Source: Actinobacteria bacterium 69-20
GTDB taxonomy: Bacteria; Actinomycetota; Actinomycetes; Mycobacteriales; Nakamurellaceae
Direction of reading: 5' to 3'
NCBI GenBank assembly: GCA_001897425.1
Contig: MKSW01000002.1
Span: forward strand, 1 to 64,000
DNA: 64,000 nucleotides
Part shown: positions 38,914 through 47,229 of the stretch, piece after piece
How the letters are laid out: the number at the start of each line of letters is the position of its first letter
Position numbering within the stretch: the first letter of the stretch is position 1
The notes under the pieces: model-generated
Told to the model about the DNA's origin: nothing
Databases searched by the model: none
Seen by the model: the letters and a program-made list of their open reading frames with translations, nothing else
Translations under genes and position numbers: made by a program

Positions 38914-39014
38914 TGGCTCTCACCAGCTCGTTCCAAGGGCATCCGTGCAGGTCAGCCAGTATCTGCGGGCGTGTCTGGCAGCGCGCGTCGGAGTCGCCGG
39001 ATAGTGTCTGGCAC

Positions 39015-39692
39015 ATGAGCAAGACCACCGACTACACCGGGCACGTCGATTCCGGTGGCGACCCGGCTGTGCGCGTGCTCGGCGACATCACCGTCACGAA
39101 GCTCTCCGTCGGGCCGATGGATAACAACGCCTACGTGCTCACCTGCGCGGGCACCGGCTCGTCGCTGCTCATCGACGCCGCGAACGACGCGGAGTGGATC
39201 ATCGGGCTGCTGAGTAGCGATCCGCGGCATCGCTCGCTCGCCAGCATCGTGACCACCCACCGGCATGCGGATCACTGGCAGGCGCTCGCGGAGGTCGTCT
39301 CGTCGACCGGTGCGCCGGTCCTCGCCGGTGCCGAGGATGCGGCGGGGTTGCCCGTGCCCGTAGATGTGCCGCTCCGGCATGGCGATACGGTGCCGTTCGG
39401 CGATTGCGTGCTGGAGGTGATCGCGCTCCGCGGCCACACGCCCGGCTCCGTCGCGCTGCTCTACCGCGAGGCCGGGGGCGGGGCGCATCTGTTTACCGGG
39501 GACTCCCTCTTCCCCGGCGGGCCGGGGCGAACGACGTCACCGACGGATTTCACCTCGCTCATGGACGATCTCGAAGCTCGCGTCTTCGGCCTGCTGCCCG
39601 ACGACACCTGGGTCTATCCAGGCCACGGCGACGACACCACCCTCGGCACCGAGCGCCCCCACCTCCCCGAATGGCGCGCCCGCGGCTGGTGA
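39015..39692 (+). CDS. MBL-fold metallo-hydrolase (glyoxalase II-like)
   Basis: A 225-residue metallo-beta-lactamase-fold hydrolase with two metal sites: THRHADHW (His, His, Asp, His), the HTPGS His, the GDSLFPGG Asp and the final YPGHGDDT His. Glyoxalase II-type members hydrolyse thioesters; the mycobacterial relative next to uvrA is Rv1637c. It begins MSKTTDYTGHVDSGGD with ATG at 39015; the strongly conserved PMDNNAYVLTCAG comes near residue 35. It stands alone between a terminator and a toxin-antitoxin pair. Confidence 0.9.
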   Translation: MSKTTDYTGHVDSGGDPAVRVLGDITVTKLSVGPMDNNAYVLTCAGTGSSLLIDAANDAEWIIGLLSSDPRHRSLASIVTTHRHADHWQALAEVVSSTGAPVLAGAEDAAGLPVPVDVPLRHGDTVPFGDCVLEVIALRGHTPGSVALLYREAGGGAHLFTGDSLFPGGPGRTTSPTDFTSLMDDLEARVFGLLPDDTWVYPGHGDDTTLGTERPHLPEWRARGW

Positions 39693-39816
39693 GCCGGGCT
39701 CGTCATCGGGTGCGGCCCATCATCGGTATGCCGGTGGCGACCGTACGCAGGTGACGACTACGACGACGTTCCATAGACTGTTGTGAGTATCGTCGGCAAG
39801 TGGCGGGAGGTGTGCG

Positions 39817-40371
39817 ATGACGGGTACGTCGGTCACGGTGGAGATTCCGCCGGGATTGGACTCCGCCCGGACCCGCCGCTGGTTGGAAGAGATCCTGGGT
39901 GAACGGGCGACCATTGCCCGCCTGCGCGCCGAGATCGGCGGACAGGACCAAGCACCGGGGCCGGGTGTCATGGCCCAGATCGGCCGGCTCGAGGCTGCCT
40001 GGCGGGATATCGAGAAGCGTTACGGCCTGCTCAGCGCAGACGATCTGGTGCGCATGGCCGGCGCCACGCCCGCATCGCTGCGGACCTGGGTGCACAATCA
40101 ACGGCGGCGGCACGGGCTGCTCGCGGTGCGCCGAGGCGGCCGAAACGTCTTTCCGGGATTCCAGTTCACGAGGACGGGAAGCCCCAAGCCCTGGCTGCGC
40201 GAGATCACCGAACCGTTGCTCGCCGCCGGCTGGTCGGAAGAGTCGGTGCTCCTGTGGCTCGCTGCGCCGACGGGTTGGCTGTCCGGCCAGGCACCGCTCG
40301 ACGTTGTCGATACGGAACTCGATCGCGTGCGTCGTGCGGCAGCCGCGGCTGCGGCCGGGCCGGTCGGGTGA
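39817..40371 (+). CDS. Antitoxin of a RES-type toxin-antitoxin pair
   Basis: A 184-residue protein. The N-terminal half has charged helices and a helix-turn-helix-like segment (LSADDLVRMAGATPASLRTWVHNQRRR); the C-terminal 60 residues (FPGFQF, WLREITEPLLAAGWSEESVLLWLAAPTGWLSGQAPLDVV) resemble the toxin-binding domain of MbcA/ParS/Xre antitoxins (DUF2384-like). It should neutralise the downstream RES protein and repress the operon. GGGAGG lies just before the ATG at 39817. The GTGA overlap with the toxin gene implies coupled synthesis. Confidence 0.78.
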   Translation: MTGTSVTVEIPPGLDSARTRRWLEEILGERATIARLRAEIGGQDQAPGPGVMAQIGRLEAAWRDIEKRYGLLSADDLVRMAGATPASLRTWVHNQRRRHGLLAVRRGGRNVFPGFQFTRTGSPKPWLREITEPLLAAGWSEESVLLWLAAPTGWLSGQAPLDVVDTELDRVRRAAAAAAAGPVG

Positions 40372-41009
40372 CCGTTCCCTCTCCGCCCCGTCCGCTCCGC
40401 CCCCTACACGCGCTGCTGCCGGAGGGCAGCGTGCTCTACCGGGTGCATCGCACATCCCACGGCGGCATCGACGATCCAGGAAACCGGTTCAACCCCGGGA
40501 TCGGTGGCCCTACGAGGTGGGCCTTCTTCGGCCGGCCGATCGTGCCGGTTCTCTACGCGGCGGCATCGCCCGAAGCGGCGGTGTTCGAGACCCTGCTGCA
40601 CGACGCGGTTCCCGGTTCGGTGGTCCCGGCCGCCTACTACCGCTCGACCGTCTTGACCGTGCTGCACACGGTTCGCGACCTGCCTCTCGGCCAATTCCAC
40701 TCCGCGGGGCTGCGCAAGCTGGGCCTGCACGCGGCCGACCTCACCGACACCGCCGCCGAGACGTACCCCGCAACGATCGAATGGGCACAGGCGATACACA
40801 CGGACACCGATCTGGCCGGCATCGAGTGGATGTCTCGCCAATACAACAGTGTCGCTTGTCTGGTGCTGTTCGAAGGCCCGGGGCGGGCAAGCGCCCGCGA
40901 CCTCGTCCCGGCGCCCGACGATCCCGCCGGCCGGAACTTCGCGCTGCCCCACGACCAGGAGTGGTTGGCCGCGCTCGCCGCCAGAGCGGACATCACCATC
41001 GAGGTGTAG
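40368..41009 (+). CDS. RES-domain toxin (predicted NAD+-consuming)
   Basis: A 213-residue RES domain protein. The namesake residues are visible: Arg in VLYRVHRT, the FNPGIGGPTRWAFFGRPIVPVLYAAASPEAAVFETLLHD block with the conserved Glu, and a later Ser in RQYNSVACLVLF. Known members such as M. tuberculosis MbcT break down NAD+ (NAD+ phosphorolysis), stopping growth when unrestrained. GTG at 40368 overlaps the antitoxin stop by four bases (GTGA). It is longer than many RES toxins (about 150-190 residues) but the domain covers most of it. Confidence 0.85.
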   Translation: MTVPSPPRPLRPLHALLPEGSVLYRVHRTSHGGIDDPGNRFNPGIGGPTRWAFFGRPIVPVLYAAASPEAAVFETLLHDAVPGSVVPAAYYRSTVLTVLHTVRDLPLGQFHSAGLRKLGLHAADLTDTAAETYPATIEWAQAIHTDTDLAGIEWMSRQYNSVACLVLFEGPGRASARDLVPAPDDPAGRNFALPHDQEWLAALAARADITIEV

Positions 41010-41139
41010 CGCTGATCCGCCACTCGCAATGGGGCGCGGCGGCGACAAACTCCTGGCCGCCCAACAAGCACAACAATCAGCTGGCGGCGCGCATTCATAC
41101 ATGTAGTAGCCGGGATCGGTCGCGATGCCGTGAGGCAGT

Positions 41140-41189
41140 TTCTATCGGGTTCCATCGAGTTCCATTGAGTTCTGCTGAGTTTCATCGAG
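41140..41189. repeat. Five 10-base direct repeats upstream of the ECF sigma gene
   Basis: Units at 41140, 41150, 41160, 41170 and 41180 read TTCTATCGGG, TTCCATCGAG, TTCCATTGAG, TTCTGCTGAG and TTTCATCGAG. The exact 10-base period equals about one DNA turn, so a protein bound to each would sit on the same face. The array ends 27 bases before the ATG at 41217. The rest of the 207-base spacer (41010-41216) holds a TACATGTA palindrome near 41096 and no gene. Confidence 0.75.
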
Positions 41190-41216
41190 CGCGCGAGGGG
41201 CGGGAGGGCCGACCGC

Positions 41217-41771
41217 ATGACGTTCGACGAGTTCGCGGCCTCCGAACTGCCGGCGCTGGCAAGGTACGCCCGGACGTTGACCGGCGACCGCCAGCACGCG
41301 CACGACGTCCTCGCGGAAGCCCTGGTGACGGCCCACCTGCGCTGGCACAAGATCGGTGCCATGCAGCATCCGGCGGCCTACGTACGCCGTATCGTGACCA
41401 CCACCTTCCTCGGGGAGAAGCGACGCTGGTCCACGCGACATGTCGTTCTCACCCCTACCGGCGAACTACCGGAGGCCGCGAGCCCGGACCGCGCCGGGAA
41501 CGTGGACGACCGTGACGAGCTTCGCAGCCTCCTTGCGTCGCTACCGCGCCAGGTTCGGGCCGCCATCGTGATGCGCTACTACCTCGGCCTCGCGGACCGG
41601 GACATCGCCGCGGAGCTGGGGTGCGCCGAGGTGACGGTCCGCTCGTACATCTCGCGCGGCATTGCAACCCTCCAGGTCGCCGGCAGCGGCGGAGCCGATG
41701 CAAGTGCCGACGCACGACCCGGCGCATCGTCCGCGAACCGAGCCGCCGTCGAACGGAGAGCTGTTCGATGA
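41217..41771 (+). CDS. ECF RNA polymerase sigma factor (SigE/SigL-like family)
   Basis: A 184-residue ECF sigma factor. Region 2 is ELPALARYARTLTGDRQHAHDVLAEALVTAHLRW (about 9-45); region 4 is LASLPRQVRAAIVMRYYLGLADRDIAAELGCAEVTVRSYISRGIATL (about 102-150). A short Ala/Ser-rich tail follows. It resembles the actinobacterial SigE-family ECF group whose partner is a large membrane protein. Start ATG at 41217 with GGGAGGG upstream. Its stop overlaps the next gene as ATGA, so sigma and partner are co-translated. Five phased repeats upstream suggest a regulated promoter. Confidence 0.92.
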   Translation: MTFDEFAASELPALARYARTLTGDRQHAHDVLAEALVTAHLRWHKIGAMQHPAAYVRRIVTTTFLGEKRRWSTRHVVLTPTGELPEAASPDRAGNVDDRDELRSLLASLPRQVRAAIVMRYYLGLADRDIAAELGCAEVTVRSYISRGIATLQVAGSGGADASADARPGASSANRAAVERRAVR

Positions 41772-42982
41772 ATATCAGCGATCTGCACGGGGAACTCGCG
41801 GAGCAATCGGCCGATGCGCCCGACCTGGCCGCCGTCCGGTCGGACGTCGACGCGATGCTCGCGCGGAGGACGCGCCGGCACCAGGCCCGGGTGATCATGG
41901 CGGTAGCCGCCGCCGTGGTGGTCCTGATCGGCGGCGTCACCGCCGGAACGCGACTTCTGGTGCCGCATCCGACCCATCCATCCGGCCCGGCGTCAGGCCC
42001 GGCATCAGTGTCAACGCACGCTGGTACTCCGACCGCAGGTACCGGGTCGCTGTCCACGCCCACGGGCACGGCGAGCACAGAGTCGCCCGGCGCATCGCCG
42101 ACCCAGGCCACGACCGACACCGCGCCGGCCGTGCCCACCAGGCCGACCGAACTCGGCAAAGCGTCGGGCGTGCTTGCTGTCGCCGGCCCATTCGAGCTGT
42201 CGGTGCCGTTTGCGCTCACCCCCCCGGCAACCGGCCGCGCCGATCTGGGGTGGTCGGCATCACCTCACTCGGGGCTCGTTTCGGTGGGGCTTCCGGGCTA
42301 CGTCCCTATCCCGCAAGACGCTGCCAAGCCCGACGAATGGGTCGGCGGGAGCATCGACTACGGACCCGAAGTTCCGCCGCCACCGACCGGCGCGCGAACG
42401 ATCACGGTCGGGGGGCACGTGGCTACCACGTGGACGGATCCGGAATCGGGGTCGCCGAGCCAGACCACATCGATTTCATGGGCGCTCCCCGACGGCACGA
42501 AGATCCGCGCCAGCTCGAACCGCAAGGACGTGGCGGCCGTCATAGCAGGGATGGTCGTCGACAAGCCGTCGACGGTCACCGTTCCCGCCGGGGCGACGAT
42601 ACTTCCGCCCGGCCTGACGTTCGCGCATGCAGAATTCGGGATGACAGTGTCCCGCACCCAGCCCGATCGTCTGACCGCGGACAGGTCGCAGATCGTCGTG
42701 TTCTGCTCATCCGGAACGGAGCCGGGCACCGAATTTGACTCCCCGGACTGCCTCTCGACAAGCCGCCTACCGAACGCCGACGCGGCGGAGGCCGCGACGC
42801 ACCCGGGATTCAGCGACTGGGCCGTAGCGATCGTTCATGGCAGGACCGTGTACGTGTCTCCGGACGGACGCGCCGTCGGCGGCACGAATGCGAGCGGCGA
42901 TTGGGATGAGGTCATTGCGGGGAGCGCTCTACCGGTGACCCCCGCCGATGCGGCGGAAATGCTCGTCGAGCTTTCGCCGTAG
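41768..42982 (+). CDS. Membrane protein coupled to the ECF sigma factor (probable anti-sigma/sensor)
   Basis: A 404-residue single-pass protein: a short cytoplasmic N-terminus (about 42 residues, MNISDLHGELAEQSADAPDLAAVRSD), one membrane helix (VIMAVAAAVVVLIGGVTAG), a Thr/Ser/Pro-rich stalk (about 65-125) and a large extracytoplasmic domain with a Cys pair (VVFCSSGTEPGTEFDSPDCL). The cytoplasmic part lacks the HxxxCxxC zinc motif of common anti-sigma factors, so binding to the sigma factor is inferred from the ATGA overlap alone. It ends 89 bases from the convergent gamma-glutamyl hydrolase gene. Confidence 0.8.
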   Translation: MNISDLHGELAEQSADAPDLAAVRSDVDAMLARRTRRHQARVIMAVAAAVVVLIGGVTAGTRLLVPHPTHPSGPASGPASVSTHAGTPTAGTGSLSTPTGTASTESPGASPTQATTDTAPAVPTRPTELGKASGVLAVAGPFELSVPFALTPPATGRADLGWSASPHSGLVSVGLPGYVPIPQDAAKPDEWVGGSIDYGPEVPPPPTGARTITVGGHVATTWTDPESGSPSQTTSISWALPDGTKIRASSNRKDVAAVIAGMVVDKPSTVTVPAGATILPPGLTFAHAEFGMTVSRTQPDRLTADRSQIVVFCSSGTEPGTEFDSPDCLSTSRLPNADAAEAATHPGFSDWAVAIVHGRTVYVSPDGRAVGGTNASGDWDEVIAGSALPVTPADAAEMLVELSP

Positions 42983-43071
42983 CCGGCCCCGTCGGTTCGA
43001 TGGAGCAGTCGTCCCCCTGCCGTAGGCCTGTTCAGGTTTCGCAAACCGTGCCCGGTGCCCACGATTCGTGC

Positions 43072-43797
43072 TCAGTCGGGTTTGCGTGTCGCTGCGCGTT
43101 CGACGAGCCATTGGAACAAGGTGAGCCGGTCGTGCATCATCTCCGGGTGCCACTGGACGCCGATCGCATCGGCGCCGTCGACTTCGATCCCCTCGGTCAC
43201 GCCGTCATCGGCGGATACACTGACCAGCACGCCCTCGCCGGGCCGGTCGACGGCCTGGTGATGGAAGCTGTTCACGAAGGTCTCTGCGCCGAGCAGGCTG
43301 TGCAGCCGCGAGCCATCGCGAATCGTGACTCGATGAGTCGGGTGATGCGCCGGATAGCCGAGGAAGGAATGGCTCTGGCCGCCGTCGGCGGGCAGGTGGC
43401 GGACCAGGGTCCCACCGAGTGCGACGTTCAGCACCTGGCACCCACGGCAGATGGCGAGGATCGGTACGCCACGGGCGAGAGCGCCGGTGATCAGGTCGAT
43501 CTCGTGCTGGTCGCGGTCCGGGTCGATATCCGTGGACATCGGCCCGGGGGTGGAACCGTATCGCCGCGGGTCCACATCGCCGCCACCGACCACCACCAGC
43601 CCGTCGATCGCTTCCAGAACGCGTTCGGCCGCTCCCGCCCGAACGAGGTGCACAGGCACCCCGCCTGCATCGGCGATTCGTTCCGCGTACGCGGAAATCG
43701 CGGTGTCCATGGACATGTGACGCAGCACGGCGGGCGCGCCCGCGAGGGACCCGAGGGAGGTGCGGCCGCCGGTGATGCCGATCAGCGGGGCGGACAT
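43072..43797 (-). CDS. Gamma-glutamyl hydrolase, peptidase C26 (PuuD-like)
   Basis: A 241-residue class I glutamine-amidotransferase-fold hydrolase. The nucleophile Cys is in ILAICRGCQVLNVALGG, and the His-Glu partners are in GVQWHPEMM. The family includes PuuD, which releases GABA from gamma-glutamyl-GABA. It is the last gene of the cluster; its ATG shares one base with the stop of the aldehyde dehydrogenase gene (TGATG). Its likely substrate is the gamma-glutamyl amino acid made by the enzymes upstream, giving glutamate back. Confidence 0.9.
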   Translation of the reverse strand: MSAPLIGITGGRTSLGSLAGAPAVLRHMSMDTAISAYAERIADAGGVPVHLVRAGAAERVLEAIDGLVVVGGGDVDPRRYGSTPGPMSTDIDPDRDQHEIDLITGALARGVPILAICRGCQVLNVALGGTLVRHLPADGGQSHSFLGYPAHHPTHRVTIRDGSRLHSLLGAETFVNSFHHQAVDRPGEGVLVSVSADDGVTEGIEVDGADAIGVQWHPEMMHDRLTLFQWLVERAATRKPD

Positions 43798-45251
43798 CAG
43801 ATCGGCCAGCTCGGGTCGTCGACGCCCGTCATGCGGGCGCCGGTGAACAGCCGGAACGATTCCTCGCTGCCGTGGCCGCCGACACCGCTGAGGCCGAAGA
43901 AACTCTGCTCGGCGTCGGGCGCGAGGTTCAGCAGACTGGTGCCGTTGATCTTCACCTCGCCCACGCGCAACCGGCGACCGACCTCCAGCGCGCGAGATTC
44001 CTTGGCGCCGAAAACATATCCGGCGAGGCCGTACTGGGAATCGTTCGCCAGGGCCACGGCCGTCCGATCGTCGGCCACGGGTATGACGATGACGACCGGC
44101 CCGAAGATCTCCTGCGCTGAGCCGTCATGCTCGGCTCCGGTCACCACGGTGGGAGCGAAGAAGCACCCGTTGTCCTCCGGGGCGGGCATGGCCGCTGTCG
44201 CGGTCGCGCCGGCGGCTACCAGCGCGCCGACCTGACTGCGCACCTTGTTCAGGTGGGCCCGGTGCGACAGCGGGCCGAAGGTGGTGGTGTCGGAGAGCGA
44301 GGAACCCATGGTCTCCTGACGCATGCGGGCGAGCATCGCAGCGACGAGATCGTCATGCAAGGCTTTCGGGACGTACACCCGGCGTGGGGCCTCGCACCAC
44401 TGCCCGTTCAATTTGACGGCACCCGGGACCAGTTGTGCGGCAACGGCTGTCGGGTCCGCATCGTCCAGTACTACGGCGGGGTTGTTCCCGGACAGTTCGA
44501 GATGCACCGGCACCAGCCTGGGCGCGGCGCTGGCCGCGATGTCGCGACCGGTGGCGGTACCGCCGGTGAAGCTGATCACCGCGATGCGCGGATCGGCGAC
44601 CAATGCGCTACCGACCGCCGGGCCTCCGTGCACGAGTTGGAAGACCCCTGGCGGCAAGCCGGCCTCGGCGGCCTGCGCGAACAGTGAACAGCTCGCCGGG
44701 GCCCATTCGGGAGCTTTCAGAATGACGGGACAACCGACCGCCAAGGCGTGCGCGATCTTGGTCGTGGCGACACCGAGCGGCGCGTTCCAGGGCACGAGCA
44801 CGGCTGCCGGGCCTCTGGGGATCCGATCGAGCCATACCGGCCGGCCGTCGACGCTCATATCGCGCGTGCACGCCCCGGACGCGACGCGCGCGACCGGCGC
44901 GACCAGGGTGTCGGCCAGCGATCCGGCCATCATCCGCGTGACGGTGATCGGTACACCGGTGAGCCGGGCGTCGGCCTGCGCGATGGCCTCCTCCAGCGGC
45001 CGCAACGCCGCCGCGAAGGCGGCGATGCGCTCGGCGCGACCCTCGGCGCCGAGGTCCAGCCAGCTACCGCTGCGATGCACGCGATCCGCGGCAGCCAGCG
45101 CGCGCTCAAGGTCGGCCGCCTCCGTCTGCCGCTGGTGAGCTAGATGCTCGCCGGTGTTCGCGTCGGCGAGTTCGGCATCGAGCCGCACCTGGGGCTCGGC
45201 GAGGTTCCCGTCGATCAAGTCCTGCTGAATCGCCGTGAAAGTTGCCGTCAC
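43797..45251 (-). CDS. Aldehyde dehydrogenase
   Basis: A 484-residue NAD(P)-dependent aldehyde dehydrogenase. The catalytic Cys is in NGQWCEAPRRVYVP, the general-base Glu in HLELSGNNPAVVLDD, and the cofactor-binding Gly motif in SFTGGTATGRDIA. GTG at 45251 with AAAGGGA upstream is chosen over an in-frame start at 45368, whose extra residues are not family-like. In this cluster it should oxidise a gamma-glutamyl-aminoaldehyde to the acid before hydrolysis by the C26 enzyme. It is 136 bases downstream of the transporter gene, on the same strand. Confidence 0.93.
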   Translation of the reverse strand: MTATFTAIQQDLIDGNLAEPQVRLDAELADANTGEHLAHQRQTEAADLERALAAADRVHRSGSWLDLGAEGRAERIAAFAAALRPLEEAIAQADARLTGVPITVTRMMAGSLADTLVAPVARVASGACTRDMSVDGRPVWLDRIPRGPAAVLVPWNAPLGVATTKIAHALAVGCPVILKAPEWAPASCSLFAQAAEAGLPPGVFQLVHGGPAVGSALVADPRIAVISFTGGTATGRDIAASAAPRLVPVHLELSGNNPAVVLDDADPTAVAAQLVPGAVKLNGQWCEAPRRVYVPKALHDDLVAAMLARMRQETMGSSLSDTTTFGPLSHRAHLNKVRSQVGALVAAGATATAAMPAPEDNGCFFAPTVVTGAEHDGSAQEIFGPVVIVIPVADDRTAVALANDSQYGLAGYVFGAKESRALEVGRRLRVGEVKINGTSLLNLAPDAEQSFFGLSGVGGHGSEESFRLFTGARMTGVDDPSWPI

Positions 45252-45387
45252 GTCGTCCCTTTCGTCGTTCTCATAGTTCTGTTGTCGCAGTTCCGTTGTC
45301 GAAACCGACGGGTGCCGACGGCGGGCTGTTCGTTCTGCTTCAGGCGGCGCTCGGCTGATGATCCGCACCCGATCGATGCTGTGCTGC

Positions 45388-47229
45388 TCAGCTGGCTCCG
45401 AGGTACGCGCTGATCACCGCCTGGTCCGCGCGGATCGTCTCCGGGTCCCCTTCGGCAATGCGTCGCCCGCTATCCATCACGACGATCCGCTCGCACAATC
45501 CGAGGATGAACGGCAGGTCGTGGTCGACGACCAAGACCCCGCAGCCCACCAGGGACGGCAGATCCCGCACCACGTCGCCGAGCTCGGCCGATTCGACCTC
45601 ATTCATACCGGCGACCGGTTCATCCAGGAAGATGAAATCGGGGGCAAGGGCCGCAGCGCGCGCGATCTCGAGCCGGCGCTGCGCACCGTAGGGCAGCGTT
45701 CCGGCCTTCCGATCGAGTACGTCCGCCAGGCCGAGTCTGCCGATGAGATCCGTCATCGGGACGTCTGCGGACCGCCCGGCTTGGCGGGCGGCGATGCCTG
45801 CGACCGCGATGTTGTCCGCCACGGTGAGATCGGCGAACAGCCGGATGTTCTGGAATGTCCGCGCGATTCCGTCCAGGGCTGCGAAGTGCGCGCCGACCGG
45901 GATGGGCTTGCCGCTCAGTGTGAGGCGCCCGGCTGTCGGTTCCAGTACGCCCGACAGCATGTTCAGCATCGTCGTCTTGCCCGAACCGTTCGGCCCGATC
46001 AGGCCGACGATCGACCCGGCGCGCAGCTCCAGGTCGACGGAGTCGACGGCAACGATGCCCTCGAACCGCTTCCCTGCGCCGACCGCCCGGAGCACCGCCG
46101 GCGCCCGGTCGGCGGAGTTCGCGTCGGGTCGCCGCCCGGGTGCCGGGGCAGCTTGCCGGGATGCCGAAGTCTCGAGGCTCGACTGCCTGAGCCGCCGCCA
46201 GCGCTTCGGCAGCAGGCGATCGATCTCCCAGTCGTCGAGCAGTCCCTTCGGCCGCAGGATCATCGTCAGGGTGATGACGAGGCCCAGGAAGATGTCGGTG
46301 AGCCCCGGGATGGCGGGCAGGTCCAACCCGCCGATCGTCGGCCCGTCACCGAGGTAGCGGAAGACCTCACGGCCGACCGTCACCATAACGACGCCGACGA
46401 CGATCCCGGTGACCCCGCGCACCCCGCCGACGAACACCATCGCCATCGTGGTCAGCGTGAGCGAAAGGTAGAAATCGGTCGGCGTGATGGAGCCGAGGTA
46501 CAGACCCAGCAGAGCGCCGCCGGCGGCGGAGACGACGGCCGAGAGCACCCAGCCTGCGAATCTCGCGCGCCGGACGTCGGTGCCCATCGATGCGGCCGCC
46601 AGCTCGTCCTCGCGGGCTGCCCGGAGTTGCAGCCCGATGGGCGACTCCTTGAACGCGCCGGCCACCGCCAGCGCGACGAACATGACGGCGGCCGCGGTCC
46701 AGGTGGTGACGACCCGCGGAATCCCGTAGAACGCCTCCGCGCCGCCCGTCATGGACACCCAGTCGTTGAGCACCTGATAGGTGACGACCAGGACCGCGAG
46801 GGTGATCATAGTGGCACTCGTGCCGCTGAGCCGGCGAATGGCGAGCCCCAGTCCCGCGGCGAACACGGCAACCAGGGCGAGCGCCACCAGCACGGCGACA
46901 CCGGGGTGCAGCTGCACCGTAGCGAGGGAGAACGGCGCATTGGGAATGCGCCGCGCTTTCGAGGCCAGGGTGGCGGACAAGATCGCCACGGTATAGGCGC
47001 CCATGCCGGCGAACCCGATGTGCCCGAAGGAGATGACACCGGAGTTCCCCGTGAAGATCCCGATCCCGACCACGATGACGACGTTGATCATGGCGACTGT
47101 CACCAGCCGCTGGCCGCTCGCACCCTGGGCCGCAACGACGAGCATCGCGACGATGACGATCGCGATGGTCAAGACGGCGGCGCGCCCGACACCGGTGCGC
47201 AGGGCCGCCGACCAGGTGGGGACCCTCAT
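45388..47229 (-). CDS. Fused branched-chain-type ABC permease and ATPase (LivM-LivG)
   Basis: A 613-residue fusion. Residues 1-330 are a LivM-type permease with about ten membrane segments (GNSGVISFGHIGFAGMGAYTVA, the LivM loop with the EAA-like motif AAREDELAAASMG); residues 370-613 are a LivG ATPase with Walker A GPNGSGKTT and Walker B FIFLDEPVAGMNEVE; the ABC signature is degenerate (LPYGAQRRLE). It is read as one frame without break across the junction (RLRQSSLETSASRQAAPAPGRRPDANSADRAPAVLRAV). ATG at 47229 overlaps the livH stop (ATGA). Confidence 0.93.
   Translation of the reverse strand: MRVPTWSAALRTGVGRAAVLTIAIVIVAMLVVAAQGASGQRLVTVAMINVVIVVGIGIFTGNSGVISFGHIGFAGMGAYTVAILSATLASKARRIPNAPFSLATVQLHPGVAVLVALALVAVFAAGLGLAIRRLSGTSATMITLAVLVVTYQVLNDWVSMTGGAEAFYGIPRVVTTWTAAAVMFVALAVAGAFKESPIGLQLRAAREDELAAASMGTDVRRARFAGWVLSAVVSAAGGALLGLYLGSITPTDFYLSLTLTTMAMVFVGGVRGVTGIVVGVVMVTVGREVFRYLGDGPTIGGLDLPAIPGLTDIFLGLVITLTMILRPKGLLDDWEIDRLLPKRWRRLRQSSLETSASRQAAPAPGRRPDANSADRAPAVLRAVGAGKRFEGIVAVDSVDLELRAGSIVGLIGPNGSGKTTMLNMLSGVLEPTAGRLTLSGKPIPVGAHFAALDGIARTFQNIRLFADLTVADNIAVAGIAARQAGRSADVPMTDLIGRLGLADVLDRKAGTLPYGAQRRLEIARAAALAPDFIFLDEPVAGMNEVESAELGDVVRDLPSLVGCGVLVVDHDLPFILGLCERIVVMDSGRRIAEGDPETIRADQAVISAYLGAS

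Larger units (their letters stand above)
38707..39014. other. 308-base spacer with terminator and candidate small RNA
   Basis: No protein gene is visible. Contents in order: a GC-rich stretch, TTGTCG near 38749 (possible -35), tandem 11-base repeats GCATTACTAAC (38763-38773) and GCATTACCAAT (38774-38784), about 85 bases of structured sequence, and a strong terminator (38870-38913). The last 100 bases, before the MBL hydrolase gene, show nothing clear. Confidence 0.55.
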
